The translations under genes and the position numbers were made by a program. 64,000 bases of DNA, taken from NCBI RefSeq assembly GCF_032854445.1, contig NC_088307.1, positions 27,628,547 to 27,692,546 of the forward strand, given 5' to 3'. Positions 1 through 12,000 of the stretch are shown piece by piece (the first letter of the stretch is position 1; every line of letters begins with the position of its first letter). Source of the DNA: Liolophura sinensis (taxonomy: Eukaryota; Mollusca; Polyplacophora; Chitonida; Chitonidae). The notes under the pieces are model-generated. The model saw only the letters and a list, made by a program, of their open reading frames with translations, had not been told where the DNA came from and ran no database searches.

Positions 1-465
1 AACACCGTCACTTCTCTGGTACAAAAACAACATTGGAAATAATTAAAATGAGGAGAGCTGATTCCGAGTAAAGCCTGCAGTAACGGCAGGACTTTTGTGT
101 GTTCGTGTAAATTATGTAATTTGTGACGCTGCCGATGAATACCGTTATGTTGCAGAGTCTGCTAAATTACACTAAAAGTCCCTTTTCTGCCAAAACATTG
201 TTAAACTCAGCCCAGAATGTTTAAATTAAGAACATTTTTAAGTCCAAAAACATTGTACTTCAAAGTAAGATATCAAAATTTCTTACTATGGTTATGATTA
301 AAAGCGCCATTTAATTTCCACAAATGGTTCAATTGATCTGATGTCATGTTCTGAGCCTGAGTCGTAATAAACTTACATATACTTACCATCTTCGGTATCA
401 GGCCTCCTTAGAATCTTTTTCACTATATATTCTTACACTTTTAAATGTTAATACATATAACTTAC

Positions 466-1988
466 GTTCCAATGAGTTGAACTCCAGAAAACTTTAGCAT
501 CACAGTTTCCCAGGCGATGGCCATGCCTTTAGATATTTCTTTAATTTGCACAAGATTGAATTCGTGGCCTCGTGAAAGTAGTATTTTGTTCCGTTGGAAT
601 TGTTCCGGGGCAGAAAAAATAACAGGTATAATGGTCAGTAAAGCTGTTACATGCCTCAAAGGTATTCTATACCTGAATCAGTTCAGTACTATAGCCTGAA
701 AGCGAGTACAAAAGTCTATAATGGATCCCCGTAGGACACACCTGTTTATATCATAATAACACTTTCAGATTTCTAAAAGTCATCATTTGGCTGAAAATTA
801 GAGATCCTGGAACGTAAAATTTTACAAATGGTTATTTATCGATTTCTGAATACGGCCAAGGCGTCCTTTCTGTAACATCTGGGTGCTGCAAAGGCCCGAT
901 ATTAGGGCCACTTATGTTTATGTGATTTATTTATTTATTTAATTGGTGTTTTGCGCAGTATCTCCATTTGTTAAGTGTATTCACTACTCAACAAATGGAG
1001 ATAGCCTACTCAGCAGACACATTTGACGTCGTCTGCAGGATTCAAGAACATATCCGTATCCCACTTGACCGATGTTGTCCAATGAAAATCGGACTGTCTG
1101 AGGCGGGATCAATTTATTTATTTGATTGGTGTTTTACGCCGTACTCAAGAACATTTCACTTAAACGACGGCTAGCATTATGACAGAGCCCGGGGGAAACC
1201 TCCGACTATTCGTATGTTGTTGCAAGACCTTCCCATGTAAGGTCGGAGAGCAACTCACAGCGATCGCATTGGTAAGGGGCCACTGGGTCATTCAGCTGCG
1301 CTGGGATGCTAACCACGGGGACCAGGGAATGATGAGAAGTGTATTAATATAAAACCAATGAGCGTAAATTACATTTAATAACCTGTTACGTGAATAAAGA
1401 TTCAAAAATGTATAAAGATCATTGAACGCCTTAGCGGCTTTTTGAATTATTTGAATGTGTCGTATGCTACATTAATGATCATATTGTAACCTCTGTCATT
1501 CTTATTGGTGGAGTTCATATGAATAATAATGATCATAGCCATTAATTTCAGGTACAGAAAGTCAATATATGCAAAGATAACTACTAGGTTTACATTAAAA
1601 CTTAGATTGTTATCTTCCTGTTCAATATTTCGTTGCTAAAAAATAAGCCTTGGCATAGGCTCCAATAGTATTGCCGCTGCTAAGTAAACTTGAGATTATA
1701 ATCAACTACATGTGCACATAAGTGCCCGAGGTTTGCTTATATTAGAAAGTCTTATCTTTAGGATAAATTAACAGCCTCACCAAGTATAACTCATGTAAAT
1801 GTGCATGAATGTGTTAATATGTGATAATGATATAGCTAAAAACGTTATCCATATTTTCATTTTCATTTTCTGTCGTCGTATATTTGACACGCAGGTAAAG
1901 AAATGGAAATGAAAAGCACAAACTTACCAATGGCGCCCGCTTCCAGTAACCCGACCAAGCAAAGTGCTAACAATATCTTCCTCAACAT
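466..1988 (-). CDS. 5' part of an unidentified secreted-protein gene
   Basis: Two exons are proposed. Exon 1 (1928-1988) starts with ATG and encodes a typical signal peptide (MLRKILLALCLVGLLEAGAI), ending in phase 1 at a GTAAGT donor. Exon 2 (466-643) follows an AACAG acceptor. In the required phase it is open for its full 178 nt, including the segments FSAPEQFQRNK and KGMAIAWETVML, and ends at another GTAAGT donor in phase 2. The gene therefore continues toward or past the left edge. I do not recognise the family. The intron holds a SINE (1112-1323). Signal peptide, matching phases and good donors support it; the lack of a recognised domain is the weak point. Confidence 0.5.
1112..1323 (-). 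repeat. tRNA-derived SINE, nearly full, minus orientation
   Basis: Starts at the A/T-rich 3' tail (TTTATTTATTTGATTGGTG) and runs through the body to the tRNA-like head, where the reverse of the B box (ACTCACAGCGATCGCATTGG) is visible. It is the common SINE of this window. A shorter tail-like piece lies just upstream at about 926-965. Confidence 0.75.
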
Positions 1989-2249
1989 GTTGGATGCAGG
2001 CGTGAGGATGGCTGGAATTACAATCATTAATAGCAAAGGTGTATAGAATAAAACATATTTGTGTCAAGTCAATTGATGACAAATTTATAAATCAGCTATA
2101 CTATAATACAACTATTATACTATAATATAATAATGGTGACAGGATATTGATGAATGGTTGCCCATAAACAATTCCCAGTGCATGCTTTTCATCTGTGTAA
2201 CTCTGCCGCTACTCTACTTGTAGTGCCGACTGATATAAGTTCACCCTAT

Positions 2250-2595
2250 TCTGTGCGCCCAGGAAAATGTGGTTTTCCAAACACTGTTTTTTCATATGTT
2301 AAACGAGAACAACATTTAGGCTCATTTATAACCAAATATAACCACGCACTTTTCTGTAAACCCAGAAAAGTCTGCTCTTGCAAACATTGTTTTATCATAT
2401 GTTAAACCAGAACAACATTTAAACTTATTTATAGCTAACTGTAACCACACCCTGCTCTGTGAGGCAAGACAAGTGTCTTCTTGCAAACATTTTTTTTTCA
2501 TATGTTAAACCAGAACAGCTCTTAATCTCATTTTTAACCAAATAAAACCACACCCGGTTTTTTGAGAAAAATAACTTCTTGAAAACATTGCCTTT
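2250..2595. repeat. Tandem repeat, about 104 bp x 3
   Basis: The word CATATGTTAAA recurs near 2293, 2396 and 2500 within three diverged copies that share AAACATTG, ACCAGAACA and AACCACAC segments. No gene is seen between 1990 and 3050 apart from this array. Confidence 0.6.
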
Positions 2596-3049
2596 TTTAT
2601 TTGGTAACTCATTTCACCTTGTGTGTTCAAAAATTTTCAACTGAATGCAAACATGTACATTCAAGGAAACATTAAGCAAAGGAAAAGTGCATAAAACAAA
2701 CTAATGAAAAATGCTAGCAGTCGGTAATATCATACCTACACAAAAGTATAAACACAAGCAAATTCACACATTACCTTGTTGTCTTATTTCACCGTCCAGG
2801 TAAACACTTTTTTGAACAGAAGCTTTGGAATACGCAGGTATGAACAAGTGGCTTCTTTTCTGCAGCATATCTCTATCCAAACAAATTTATATTAAAGCTG
2901 GTTCCATAATCTTGCTGAAATCTAAAATTAAAAACATAATTTCATGACATCCGTTAGAATTGGAATAACGGGAAGGCCATTTGCTGCTGATAATTTAAAT
3001 ATCAAGAAAAGCATCTGCAGGTTTATGGTTTTTTAAAGTAAATCAACTT

Positions 3050-5490
3050 GCTTTGAGTAAATACTTCACAAACATGGCAACTCCATGGGGCAATGGTGGT
3101 TGTGGAGGATTGTGTTGTGTTACGTTTTGTAAGGGAGGCAATGGTGGTTGCAGAGGACTCTGTGGTGTTAAATTTTGTAAGGGAGACGTGGTGGTTGCGG
3201 AGGATTGTGTTGTGTTAAGTTTTGTAAGGGAGGCGTGATGGTTATGGAGGATTGTGTTGTGTTAAGTTTAGTGAGAGAGGCAATGGTGGTTGCGGAGAAC
3301 TGTGTGGTGTTAAATTGTGTAAGGGAGTCAGTGGTTGTTGCGGAGGATTGTGTAATGTTAAGTTTTGTAAGGGAGATGTGGTGGTTGCGGAGGATAGTGT
3401 TGTATTAGGTTTTGTAAGGGAGACGTAGTGGTTGTGGAGGATTCTGTTGTGTTAAGTTTTGTAACGGAGAAAATAGTGGTTGTGGTGGGCTTGTGTTGTG
3501 TGCAGTGCGGTCAGGGGGACAATGGTGGTTGTGGGTGCCTGTGCTGTGTAAAGCGTTGTCATGGAGACAGTGTTGACTATGGGCGCTTCTTTTGTGTGAA
3601 GTTTTTTGTGTAAGGTCGCTAGGACAATGGCGGTGTTGTGTAAAGTATTGTCACGGAGGTAATGGTGGTTTTAGGTGCTTGTGTTGTGAGAAGTTTTTGT
3701 CAGAGAGACAATCTTGGTTCCGTGAGCTTGTTTTTTGTGTTAAGTGCTGTCATGCAGACAATGGTAATTTCAGGGTTAGTGCTGAGTGAAGTGTTGTCAG
3801 CGAGACAACGGTGATTGTGGGTGATTGTGTTGTGTGGAGTTTGGTAAGAAGACAATTGTAGTTATGCGCGCTTATGCTATGTAAAGTGTTGTCAGGGAGA
3901 CAATTTTGGTTGTGGGCGGTTTATGGTGTGTGAAGTGCGGTCTGCGAGACAATGGTGGTTGTGGTTGCTTGTGTTGTGTGGAGTTTGGTAAGAGGACAAT
4001 GGTAGTTATGGGCGCTTGTGTTGTGTGGAGTTTGGTAAGAGGACAATGGTAGTTATGGGCGCGTATGTTATGTAAAGTGTTTTCGGGGAGACAATGCACT
4101 GTTCCTCAGCCACCACTGTCTCCATTTCAGCTCTTCAAACAACCCAAGCCTCCTCCCCCCCCCCCCCCCCAACACCCACCTTTGTCTTCCTGAGAACACT
4201 TCACACACCACAAGCCCCCAAAATCACCATTATCTCCCTGACAAAACTTTACACATCACACAACAAGACAATGGTGGTTGTGCGTGCTTGTGTTGTGTGA
4301 AGTGTTCTCAAGGAGACAATGGTGGTTGTGGAGACTATTGTTGTGTGAAGTGTTGCTCTGAAGATAATGGTGGTTGTAAAGGCTTGTGTTGTGTGAAGTG
4401 TTGTCATTAAGACAACAATGGTTTTGTGGGTTTGTGCTGTTTGAAGTGTTGTCAGGAAGAAAATGATGGTTGTACGGGTTTGTGTTGTGTGAAGTGCAGT
4501 CAGAAAGACAATGATGGTTGTGTGGGTTTGTGTTGTTTGAAGTGTTGTCAGGAAGACAACAATGGTTGTGTAGGTTTGTTTTGTTTGAAGTGCTGTCAAG
4601 AAGGCAATGATGATTGTGTGGGTTTGTGTTGTGTGAAGTGCTGTCAGGAAGACAATGATGGTTGTGTGGCTTTGCGTTGTGTGAAGTGCAGTCAGGAAGA
4701 CAATGATGATTATGAGGGTTTGTGTTGTGTGAAGTGCTGTCAGGAAGAAAACAATGGTTGTGTGGGTTTATGTTGTGTGAAGTGCTGTCAGGTAGACATT
4801 GGTTTTTGTGTGGGTTTGTGTTGTGTGAAGTGCTGACAACAAGACAATGATGGTTGTGTGGGTTTGTGTTGTGTGAAGTGCTGTTAAGAAGACTATGATG
4901 GTTGCGTGGGTTTGTGTTGTGTAAAATGTTGACGGGAAGACAACAATTGTTGTATGGGTTTGTGTTGTGTGAAGTGCTGTTACTAAGACGTTGTTGGCTG
5001 TGTGGGTTTGTGTTTTGTAAAGTGCTGTCAGGAAGACGTTGGTGGTTGTGGGTGCTTGTGTTGTGTGAAGTGCTGTCAGGAAGACGTTGGTGGTTGTGTG
5101 GGTTTGTGTTGTGTGACTTGCTGTCAGGAAGACATTGGTGGTTGTGGGTGCTTGTGTTGTGTGAAGTGCTGTCAGGAAGACGTTGGTTTGTGTTGGTTTG
5201 TATTGTGTGACTTGCTGTCAGGAAGACATTGGTGGTTTTGGTTGCCTGTGTTGTGTGAACTGCTGTCAGGAAGACGTTGGTGGTTGTGCGGGTTTGTGTT
5301 GTGTGACTTGCTGTCAGGAAGACATTGGTGGTTGTGTGGGATTGTGTTGTGTGAAGTGCTGTCAGGAAGACGTTGGTGGTTGTGTGGGTTTGTATTGTGT
5401 GACTTGCTGTCAGGAAGACATTGGTGGTTGTGTGGGTTTGTGTTGTGTGAAGAGCTGTCAGGAAGACATTGGTGGTTGTGGGTGTTTCCT
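3050..5490 (+). repeat. 48-bp minisatellite with coding-like CCxxCCQ units
   Basis: About 50 imperfect G/T-rich units of 48 bp. Because 48 is a multiple of 3, long stretches stay open and read as 16-residue repeats of the type GLCCVKCCQEDxxGCV, for example 4426-4836 (136 codons) and 5183-5551. Stops occur at about 4834, 4884 and 4930, and a partial unit near 5180 shifts the frame. No signal peptide or splice pattern was found, so I treat it as a minisatellite rather than a gene. The left part (3080-4090) is more diverged. The segment 4100-4265 is inverted relative to the rest and carries a C run at about 4146-4170. The unit resembles the exon end at 7685-7715. Confidence 0.8.
4100..4265 (-). 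repeat. Inverted segment inside the 48-bp array
   Basis: Here the array sequence appears in reverse complement (CACTTCACACACCACAAGCC, then CCTGACAAAACTTTACACA), then the plus orientation resumes at AGACAATGGTGGTTGTG. A poly-C tract lies inside it. This marks an internal inversion or a template-switch scar. Confidence 0.65.
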
Positions 5491-5559
5491 CATCATGATA
5501 ATATCATCCATGTTCAAAGGCTCCAAATTGAGACTATTAAATCGTGTTTAGAATTAATC

Positions 5560-7140
5560 CTACCGGTAATTTAAAGCTGATAAAAATACCAAAGAACTTT
5601 AAGATATATTAAATGAGTTGAGTTGTAGGTGGCTGCAAAAACGAATATTCTGATGAATTTGTACCTATATGCGTCACAAAGCCACAATTACCAATTTTGG
5701 GATTCTGTACAATCTAGTGAACCGTCTTCAAAATTTAAATATCGATCTTTAGATGACTCAAATTAACTTTGTAAAAAATGTGGTGAGATGTTGCACTGAG
5801 TTGTTTTCATGCATCGTGCGCACCAAAATCTGGTTGGGAGTCTTCTTACAGTCCTGAAATTCCAGCTTTGTAGATAAACTAATATCACACCTGCGTATTT
5901 TACCCCAAATGTCCATTTGTCCTCTGCCTTTGAGATATTTTTACGTTAAGTGGCGGTTCACGAAGTCTTTTGTTTTCATACCAAACCGTTTCTCTGCCCC
6001 CTGGTGAAATTCCTTTCACTGAAGTTTCAATCTCTTGTAACAGTACCAACCCACGTGCTGGTGAACAATGCGGAAACATATCAGAAGCAACATCGGGCAG
6101 GAGAAATGCTAAGTTGTTTATCAAAATCGAAAAAGAGCAGGGACATTGTGAATAATAGTGATACTAAGTGGTGTTATGTATGACTATTTAACGTTTTCAT
6201 GTACTGTTAGTCTGCGGACATTTGTGAAAGCATAACAGGCCCTGTTATATGTGTACAGCGCGGACCAGATCGAAAGCACCTTGTCCAATGCTTCGTTTAT
6301 TTCGTTGGCTGTTAATTCTGTGTTTAAGAATAGTTGAATCCACTGGGAGCCAGGAGAGTGTGCGACGCTCTCGTATCGAGTCCATTATATTGATATGAGC
6401 TGGTGATGCCAGTTTCGTTTGGGAGGACAGATCTCTATGCCGGCACCTTTTGTGTACCACAGTTGTACTGATGTCTGGTTTAAGTGAATTTCTGCGGAAG
6501 TCACGTTTATTGGTGTTCGGAACTTTATTATGATTATACAGTGTTGGCTGTGTAATTTGTTTAACACGCTGACCTCACCTGACCGACAAGGTCGTCACGG
6601 ACTCTAAGCTGAAGTTTTCAGTTTTGCAAAGGACGTTCGTTCAGCCACAAGGTGACATTACTCGATGTCTCTGAACGGCTCGTTTGTGAGTTACTGCGGG
6701 AGCTGTGACTGTTCTAAAGTGGATTATGCCTTTAAGCCTGGATTTACCCTGTGTTGTGGCGTCATTCAAAGGCTTGACTGTTCCAGTTCTGTGTAACCTG
6801 TGTACTGTGTTCGCGTTCGCTAACCTAGCGAAGTACCTGACTGGCACAATTTGTGACTTGTGTGAATTGTGTGTTTATCCCATGGTTTGTATGTTGGATT
6901 TCCTGGAATACGTTCCTTGGGATGCAAAGGTGAACTGGAAACTTTTAAAGACCGGTAATACTGATGTGTATGTTTTTTATGTTGTTGTTGTTGAACTGTC
7001 TGTAAAACTGTACGTCTCATTTTATATATAAAGCATTGTTTACATTGTAATATTGAGTCACTGAGTCTGTTTTCTGTTGCTGTTTTCAACACCGTAACAG
7101 TGGGTAGACAAAGATATCCACTAAGTCAACAATGGCCAGA
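5560..7140. other. No supported gene
   Basis: Only short open frames occur, the longest 108 codons at 6705-7031, without splice support or recognisable motifs. The end of this stretch (about 7000-7110) has a polyadenylation-like TATAAAGCATTG, and the region 6243-7100 begins TGTTAT and ends GTAACA. A solo LTR was considered but no target duplication was seen. Confidence 0.4.
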
Positions 7141-7166
7141 AAACCATATGGTGCATTCCGATGGTG

Positions 7167-7173
7167 TATAAAT
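7167..7173 (+). promoter_or_regulatory. TATA box of the 7229 gene
   Basis: TATAAAT lies 62 nt upstream of the ATG at 7229, leaving room for a start site near 7197 and a 5' UTR of about 30 nt. Its position in front of a signal-peptide ATG makes it credible. Confidence 0.45.
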
Positions 7174-7228
7174 GCCACAGGTATTTCCACCGACAAATCA
7201 TTCTCGTAGAGAACATCACAGAATCAAG

Positions 7229-7715
7229 ATGGTTTCCGGACTGCTCTTCTGTTGCCTTCTAGCCATTACGGCGGGTAAGTTTACCTTTTCAAATTGCTGT
7301 AGTAATTTGTCTATTCCGTTGACGTTTCACCTTGTAGCGGCATTCGGGATCATGTCTGTAACCAGAGTTTTGTCGAGGAAATCAAATGGTGTTTAGGGCA
7401 AACCCATGTGGCTTGATAGATGTATGACTAACTCACATCATCTAGACAATGCGCTGCAGTGATCGCCCTGGTTGCGCTGATCAGCATAGCTCCGCAAACG
7501 GCGTAGCCAGGTATTTGCAGGGAGAGAATGGAGTTAAAAAATCCGTACTGGGAATCAAACCCATTAACGATGTCCTGAACGCCGTGAATCTGGTAAGGCG
7601 CTGTGTCATTATCCAGACGGACGGGGTTAGCTGTGAAGACAAAATGAAAGTCATGTACAGTATTGTCTCAGTGAGTGATGGTTGTGGAGTCTTGTGTTGT
7701 AACAAGTGTTGCCAG
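7229..7715 (+). pseudogene. Possible secreted Cys-rich peptide gene, frames in conflict
   Basis: Exon 1 (7229-7274) encodes a signal-peptide start (MVSGLLFCCLLAITA) and ends at GTAAGT in phase 1. A CTGCAG acceptor at 7459 continues in phase with more signal-like sequence (VIALVALISIAPQTA), then meets TAG at 7504. From 7507 to 7715 another frame is open and coding-like: it contains GENGVKKSVLGIKP, SCEDKMKV and GCGVLCCNKCCQ, and ends at a strong donor CAG/GTAAGG. Either the gene is broken by a frameshift (or a sequence error), or a poor acceptor at 7506 is used. Further exons would lie to the right; none was identified. The C-terminal CC-NK-CC motif matches the translated units of the array at 3.05-5.49 kb. 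I cannot name the family. Confidence 0.4.
7338..7433 (-). repeat. Inverted copy of the repeat at 8700-8798
   Basis: About 96 bp, nearly identical to the reverse complement of 8700-8798 (shared words include CGGCATTCGGGATCATG and GGTGTTTAGGGCAAACCC). It sits in intron 1 of the 7229 gene. The 8.7 kb copy belongs to a SINE-like unit. Confidence 0.8.
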
Positions 7716-7879
7716 GTAAGGAAGCTGCTCATTTTCCATGTATGGTATCGAGCCGAATGTGACTAAATAAAGCATTCGACCCATGAACACCGAGACTCAC
7801 GTCAGTTGTTAAATTGTTCGAGACACAAAAAGGGTTAGATATGAAAAAAATATAATATATAAGACAACAACACAGAGAG

Positions 7880-8340
7880 TAAAACCAGAGCATTGACAAC
7901 AGTGTGATTGTTGGCAAATGGTCACACGTGATAGTGGTGAAATACGGTCTCCTGTCAATTTATCTCAGTTAGAGTTTTATTCTAACTGTTCATGTATATG
8001 CTTAAAGAGCAGCAACGTAAACAGCCCCTAGAAATATGCCCTAGGGAAATTAGATAAAACAACAGACATTGATGTTAGTTGCAATTAGAGGTCACTGGAC
8101 TAGAATTACTCAAATTGTTGTATTCTAATAAATTTTAATATACAATGGCATTCAAGTATAAAAGAATACAGCATAAAAACAAGAGAAGCGACGACAATGT
8201 GACCCATGGCAAATGGTCACATGTATTACGGGTGAAATACAGCCTTCTGTATATTTTCTTCAGTTAGGATTTTGTTCTAACAGTTCATGTAAATGTGATG
8301 GTAGCAAATTACACACTTCCTAACACTCTGTCTATACAGA
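7880..8340. repeat. Two diverged tandem copies of a dispersed repeat
   Basis: 7880-8050 and 8180-8340 share GGCAAATGGTCACA, GGTGAAATAC and the segment around TTTTATTCTAACTGTTCATG. A third piece lies in intron 1 of gene D at about 13090-13190. No gene is seen between 7780 and 8600. Confidence 0.6.
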
Positions 8341-8589
8341 ACAAGTGGAATAAATGGAACAAGATATGTTTCCACATTGTAACCAAAACATTGCCTTTTT
8401 AATGTTTTTGGCATAAAATTAACAAACAATAATTAAGTTGTTAAAAAGTGTTCTAAAAAGGATCTCGAAAAACAAATATACAGAAAACAAGCACACATTT
8501 GCAACAGAAGCGGTATCTAGGAAGAAATTCAAAGTCCTCTTGCACTCAGACCCCTCGAGCAATAAATGAACCGTTTTAAATTATAGATT

Positions 8590-8800
8590 GATCAGAAAAG
8601 ATACTGTATGGGCTCAGTGTGGATCGTCCAGTACTTGATGAAGGAGGTCCCGGGTTCGAAACTCCAGTCAGCTGGTTTAGTCTATGATTTTTGTGCCACA
8701 AGGTTAGTCATACATCTTTTAAGCCACATGGGTTTGCCCTAAACACCATTTGATTTCCTCGACAAAATTCTGGTTACAGACATGATCCCGAATGCCGTAT
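8590..8800 (+). repeat. Second SINE-like unit with B-box motif
   Basis: A tRNA-like head contains GGGTTCGAAACTCC (B-box-like) at about 8650, followed by the body that is repeated in inverted form at 7338-7433. This differs from the main SINE of the window. Confidence 0.45.
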
Positions 8801-8928
8801 GATTCGTACTCCAATGGAGGTGTGTTAATATAACTGGTGACCCGTCAAGTTGACCAAATCGTCATTCTGGTGAAATTTGACAATCGTTCAAAAAAAAAGC
8901 AAAGCAAATGTCAACCAGAACTGCATGG

Positions 8929-9029
8929 TCACAAAGGTAGTTCACATCGCATATGTAGGCACGCGACTGTCAGTTCGTCCAGGCGTGGAGGTCCCTGCAG
9001 TCCCGGGTCAACTGCTCTCTTCTCAACAG
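8929..9029 (-). other. Terminal cargo exon of gene D
   Basis: Acceptor CTGGCAG, then 101 nt to TGA. The exon completes an Ala codon, gives VEKR, then the mature peptide starting AVDPGL and ending CELPL. It is the same length as the terminal exon of gene C but unrelated in sequence after the dibasic site, and it aligns codon for codon with gene B at its start. Confidence 0.75.
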
Positions 9030-12000
9030 CTGCCAGGGTAGAATGAAAATACGTAGGGATAAAGACTAGTTAATTGACAGATTTATTGATTGATTGACTG
9101 ATTGATTGGTTGATTGATTCATTCGTTAATTGGTAGGTTAGATTGTTGGGTGGTTTGTTCATCGACTGATTAATCCATTGATTGTGGATTAGTTTCTGTG
9201 TTGTTTAGTTGGAGGGCTGGTTGCTTGAATGATTTACTGATTGTGTAGATCAGTTGGGATTGATTCATCGGTGTTTGAGTAAAAAAGCAACAATTGTGCT
9301 TGTTGTAACTGACTTTTTGAACTACACATGAAACTATATATGAAACTTTTTGAAACTTAACGGAAAGAAAAAGCGAACAAAGCTTATGTAGAAAAAACAT
9401 TTAAAGCTGTATCTGAAACACCCTTTACTGTTTAGTTAGATTTCTTCACTGAAGTAAGTGCAAGCAGATATTTTGGTTGTAAGGTGGGTATTATGGGCAA
9501 TACGGATAAAGTCGACAATAACATCACACCGACTTTTTTTCTGGCTCTGAAACATGCATGCCAGATTCAGTTTCATGTACAAGAACACATTTTAGAAGTA
9601 AAGTTAACGAAAAGTTAACTAAAGTTAGTTATTTTCGTTATAAGTAAAGTTAGCGGAAAGTTAATTATTCATCATTATATGCTGGGCAGATGTTATGTGA
9701 CGTAGCTGACAGCAGATGACAATCAAACTATTTGACTTCATTTAATCTAGTGAAAACAGAATCTACACAATATGCTTACAGATATTTAGATGCAGATTTG
9801 TTGTTCTTTCTACGGGTACCTACCTGTTTTATATGTATATTACATGACAAGGGACGTAAATGACTTTACCACACTACATGAAACATTTCAGAGACTGTTA
9901 ATACGATGGGTAAACATTTCAGCAACTGTTGCACAGACTCTTACATATTTTGGAAAAAGCAATCAGAGATCGTGAAGCACACAACAAATCGTGGAACGAA
10001 CCTAAGTACAAAAGTCAGTTAATTATGAAAACGACTCACCCGTCTCCTTGACATCGAACCAATGAGCTGGAACTCCGTCGCAAAACTTGCTCAAAATGGG
10101 CCCCAATTCTGATGACGTCATATTGCGGAGCTGTGCTTCACCTTGCTTTAATGGTTGAAGGTCGAGTGTTTTGCCCTAACAGAGATGAAATGCATGTAGT
10201 AAAGACTCTTCCTACTGCTTAGTTGATTATGCGTATACTCAAATTAAAAGAAAAATAAAAAAAAAATTTTAGCGTGCCACAATAGCAAGTTTGTAAATCA
10301 TAATATGTCTCACTTTGCTAATTAGACATGTCACATTTTAATCGCCGTTATTACTGTAGTCTTTCATTTGTCTCAATTTGCAGTTTCGCGTGATCTTGTG
10401 TTATAAGTTTACAATACGTATTCTGACCCTAAGCTATTCACTACTACGATAAAACAACAAGTTTATTGTTAAGAAAAAGCAAAGTTGAGATATTTTTTCT
10501 GACTATCGTCTGTTTTACGTCGTGCTCACTTGTACACCGGCGACCAGCTTTATGGTTGGGGGAAACGCATGGCCTTTCCACGTACGACCTAAGAGGAAGC
10601 CAGCATGAGCTGGGCTTGCACTCACAGAGACCGCATTGGTGAGAGGCTTTTAGTCATTGAACTGCGCTAGCACGCTAAACTCCTCGGCCACGAAGACCCA
10701 AATTTCTTGCACGCAACGCAACATTGCAGAAGTAAATAAATCGATTATACTATACTTAGTCCTCAATGTTTGGCAAAATAGACCCTGAAGATAGAGGCCA
10801 ATAGGCTGACATACTCGTCTGTCTTCCAACATCTGCTTGACGGACCGGAAATCCGGGATTTTCACCTTGGTAACCAAGCACATGCCCCTTCCAAAGTCTC
10901 TCAGCGCCACGTAACCCTAGTTGGACAGAAAACGCACCACCTTATATCAGAGCTAAGCCGTAAACACGGCCCCGAAAGTAAGAGGTCATATTTTATACAT
11001 ATGTACTGGTTGAAGGATTTCACTATTTACGTAAATCACACCAGGATTCGAACTCAAGTGTCAGAAGCCGAAGTACAGCGCTCTGTCAAGTGAGCTAAAA
11101 GGGAATTTCCACAAGCTGCTGGTAGTATAAGCACAAACAAGCTGCTCCCGTTACATATATTCCGTTACTTATTATATAGGCCTACTCCCGTTACTTATTC
11201 ACGTTAAATGACATTCTTTTCTGTTCACTATAAAAATTCATATTTAGCCCATACATGCGTCATTCATATAACCGTTCAACTTTTAGCTGAGTCATTATAC
11301 GGCGTCGCCCGATGTGATAAAGGGTTTCTGACCATCAGCCTGCGCACTAATTCAGCTTGGCAGGGTTTAAATTTCATATACCCCTTGTGGGCATGGCCTG
11401 CAGCTCTGACAAGTGTTATGTTCACATTTTAACCTGCCTGATCAGTGTATATGTAGGTATGTGGCTGTAGGAAGCTGGACACTAAGCCGATATATCATTT
11501 TTGTGCTGCCTCAGAGAAAGGCCATACCAAAGACGTCAGACACTAAACACAGTATATACTGAATCCAGATGGAACCAGACGATTGCAGATGTTAAAAACT
11601 GGTAAATGCCCCAATATGGTATTGAACGCTTGTTTCCAGCGGGAGCGTTGATGAAGCGGCTAACACAGTGCAGTGAATATTGTGTGCGGTGAATACTGTG
11701 TGCGGTGAATGTTAATACAGGTACTCACAAGTTTGAAGTCGTGAAGGGCCATAGAGTTCTCCTCGTGAATCCTGTAAGCCTCCGCCGACACCATGAGAAT
11801 CGTTTTTTCTTTGTCATTAATCAAAACCGACTCGTGGATGTCCACATCTCCGGCATTACGGACCCAAGATATCCACTGAGATATATGGAGTTCATGAAAA
11901 CGATTTCTAAACGTCATTTTTCAACTTTGTTACATTTTAAGTAGAACATTAAATTCAATCTTCATTTACAAATTCTGTGAAACTAATTATGAAAATATTG

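Noticed and set aside
5970-6155. Open frame with NSTNPRAGEQCGNISEATSG, resembling an extracellular domain piece
   Set aside because: Overlapping frames on both strands are equally open, no convincing acceptor/donor pair of matching phase was found, and no neighbouring exon could be joined.
6243-7100. Possible solo LTR beginning TGTTAT and ending GTAACA
   Set aside because: No matching target-site duplication was seen at the two ends and no second copy is present in the window, so the boundaries are arbitrary.
8590-8700. A functional tRNA gene suggested by the B-box-like GGGTTCGAAACTCC
   Set aside because: No acceptor stem or anticodon arm could be folded by eye, and the unit continues into a repeat body seen again at 7338-7433; it is a SINE head.
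9940-9990. Alternative terminal exon for gene D just below exon 5, after TTGTACTTAG
   Set aside because: The intron would be only about 50 bp and the peptide has no dibasic site; the exon at 8929-9029 has the right phase, the EKR site and a homologue in gene B.
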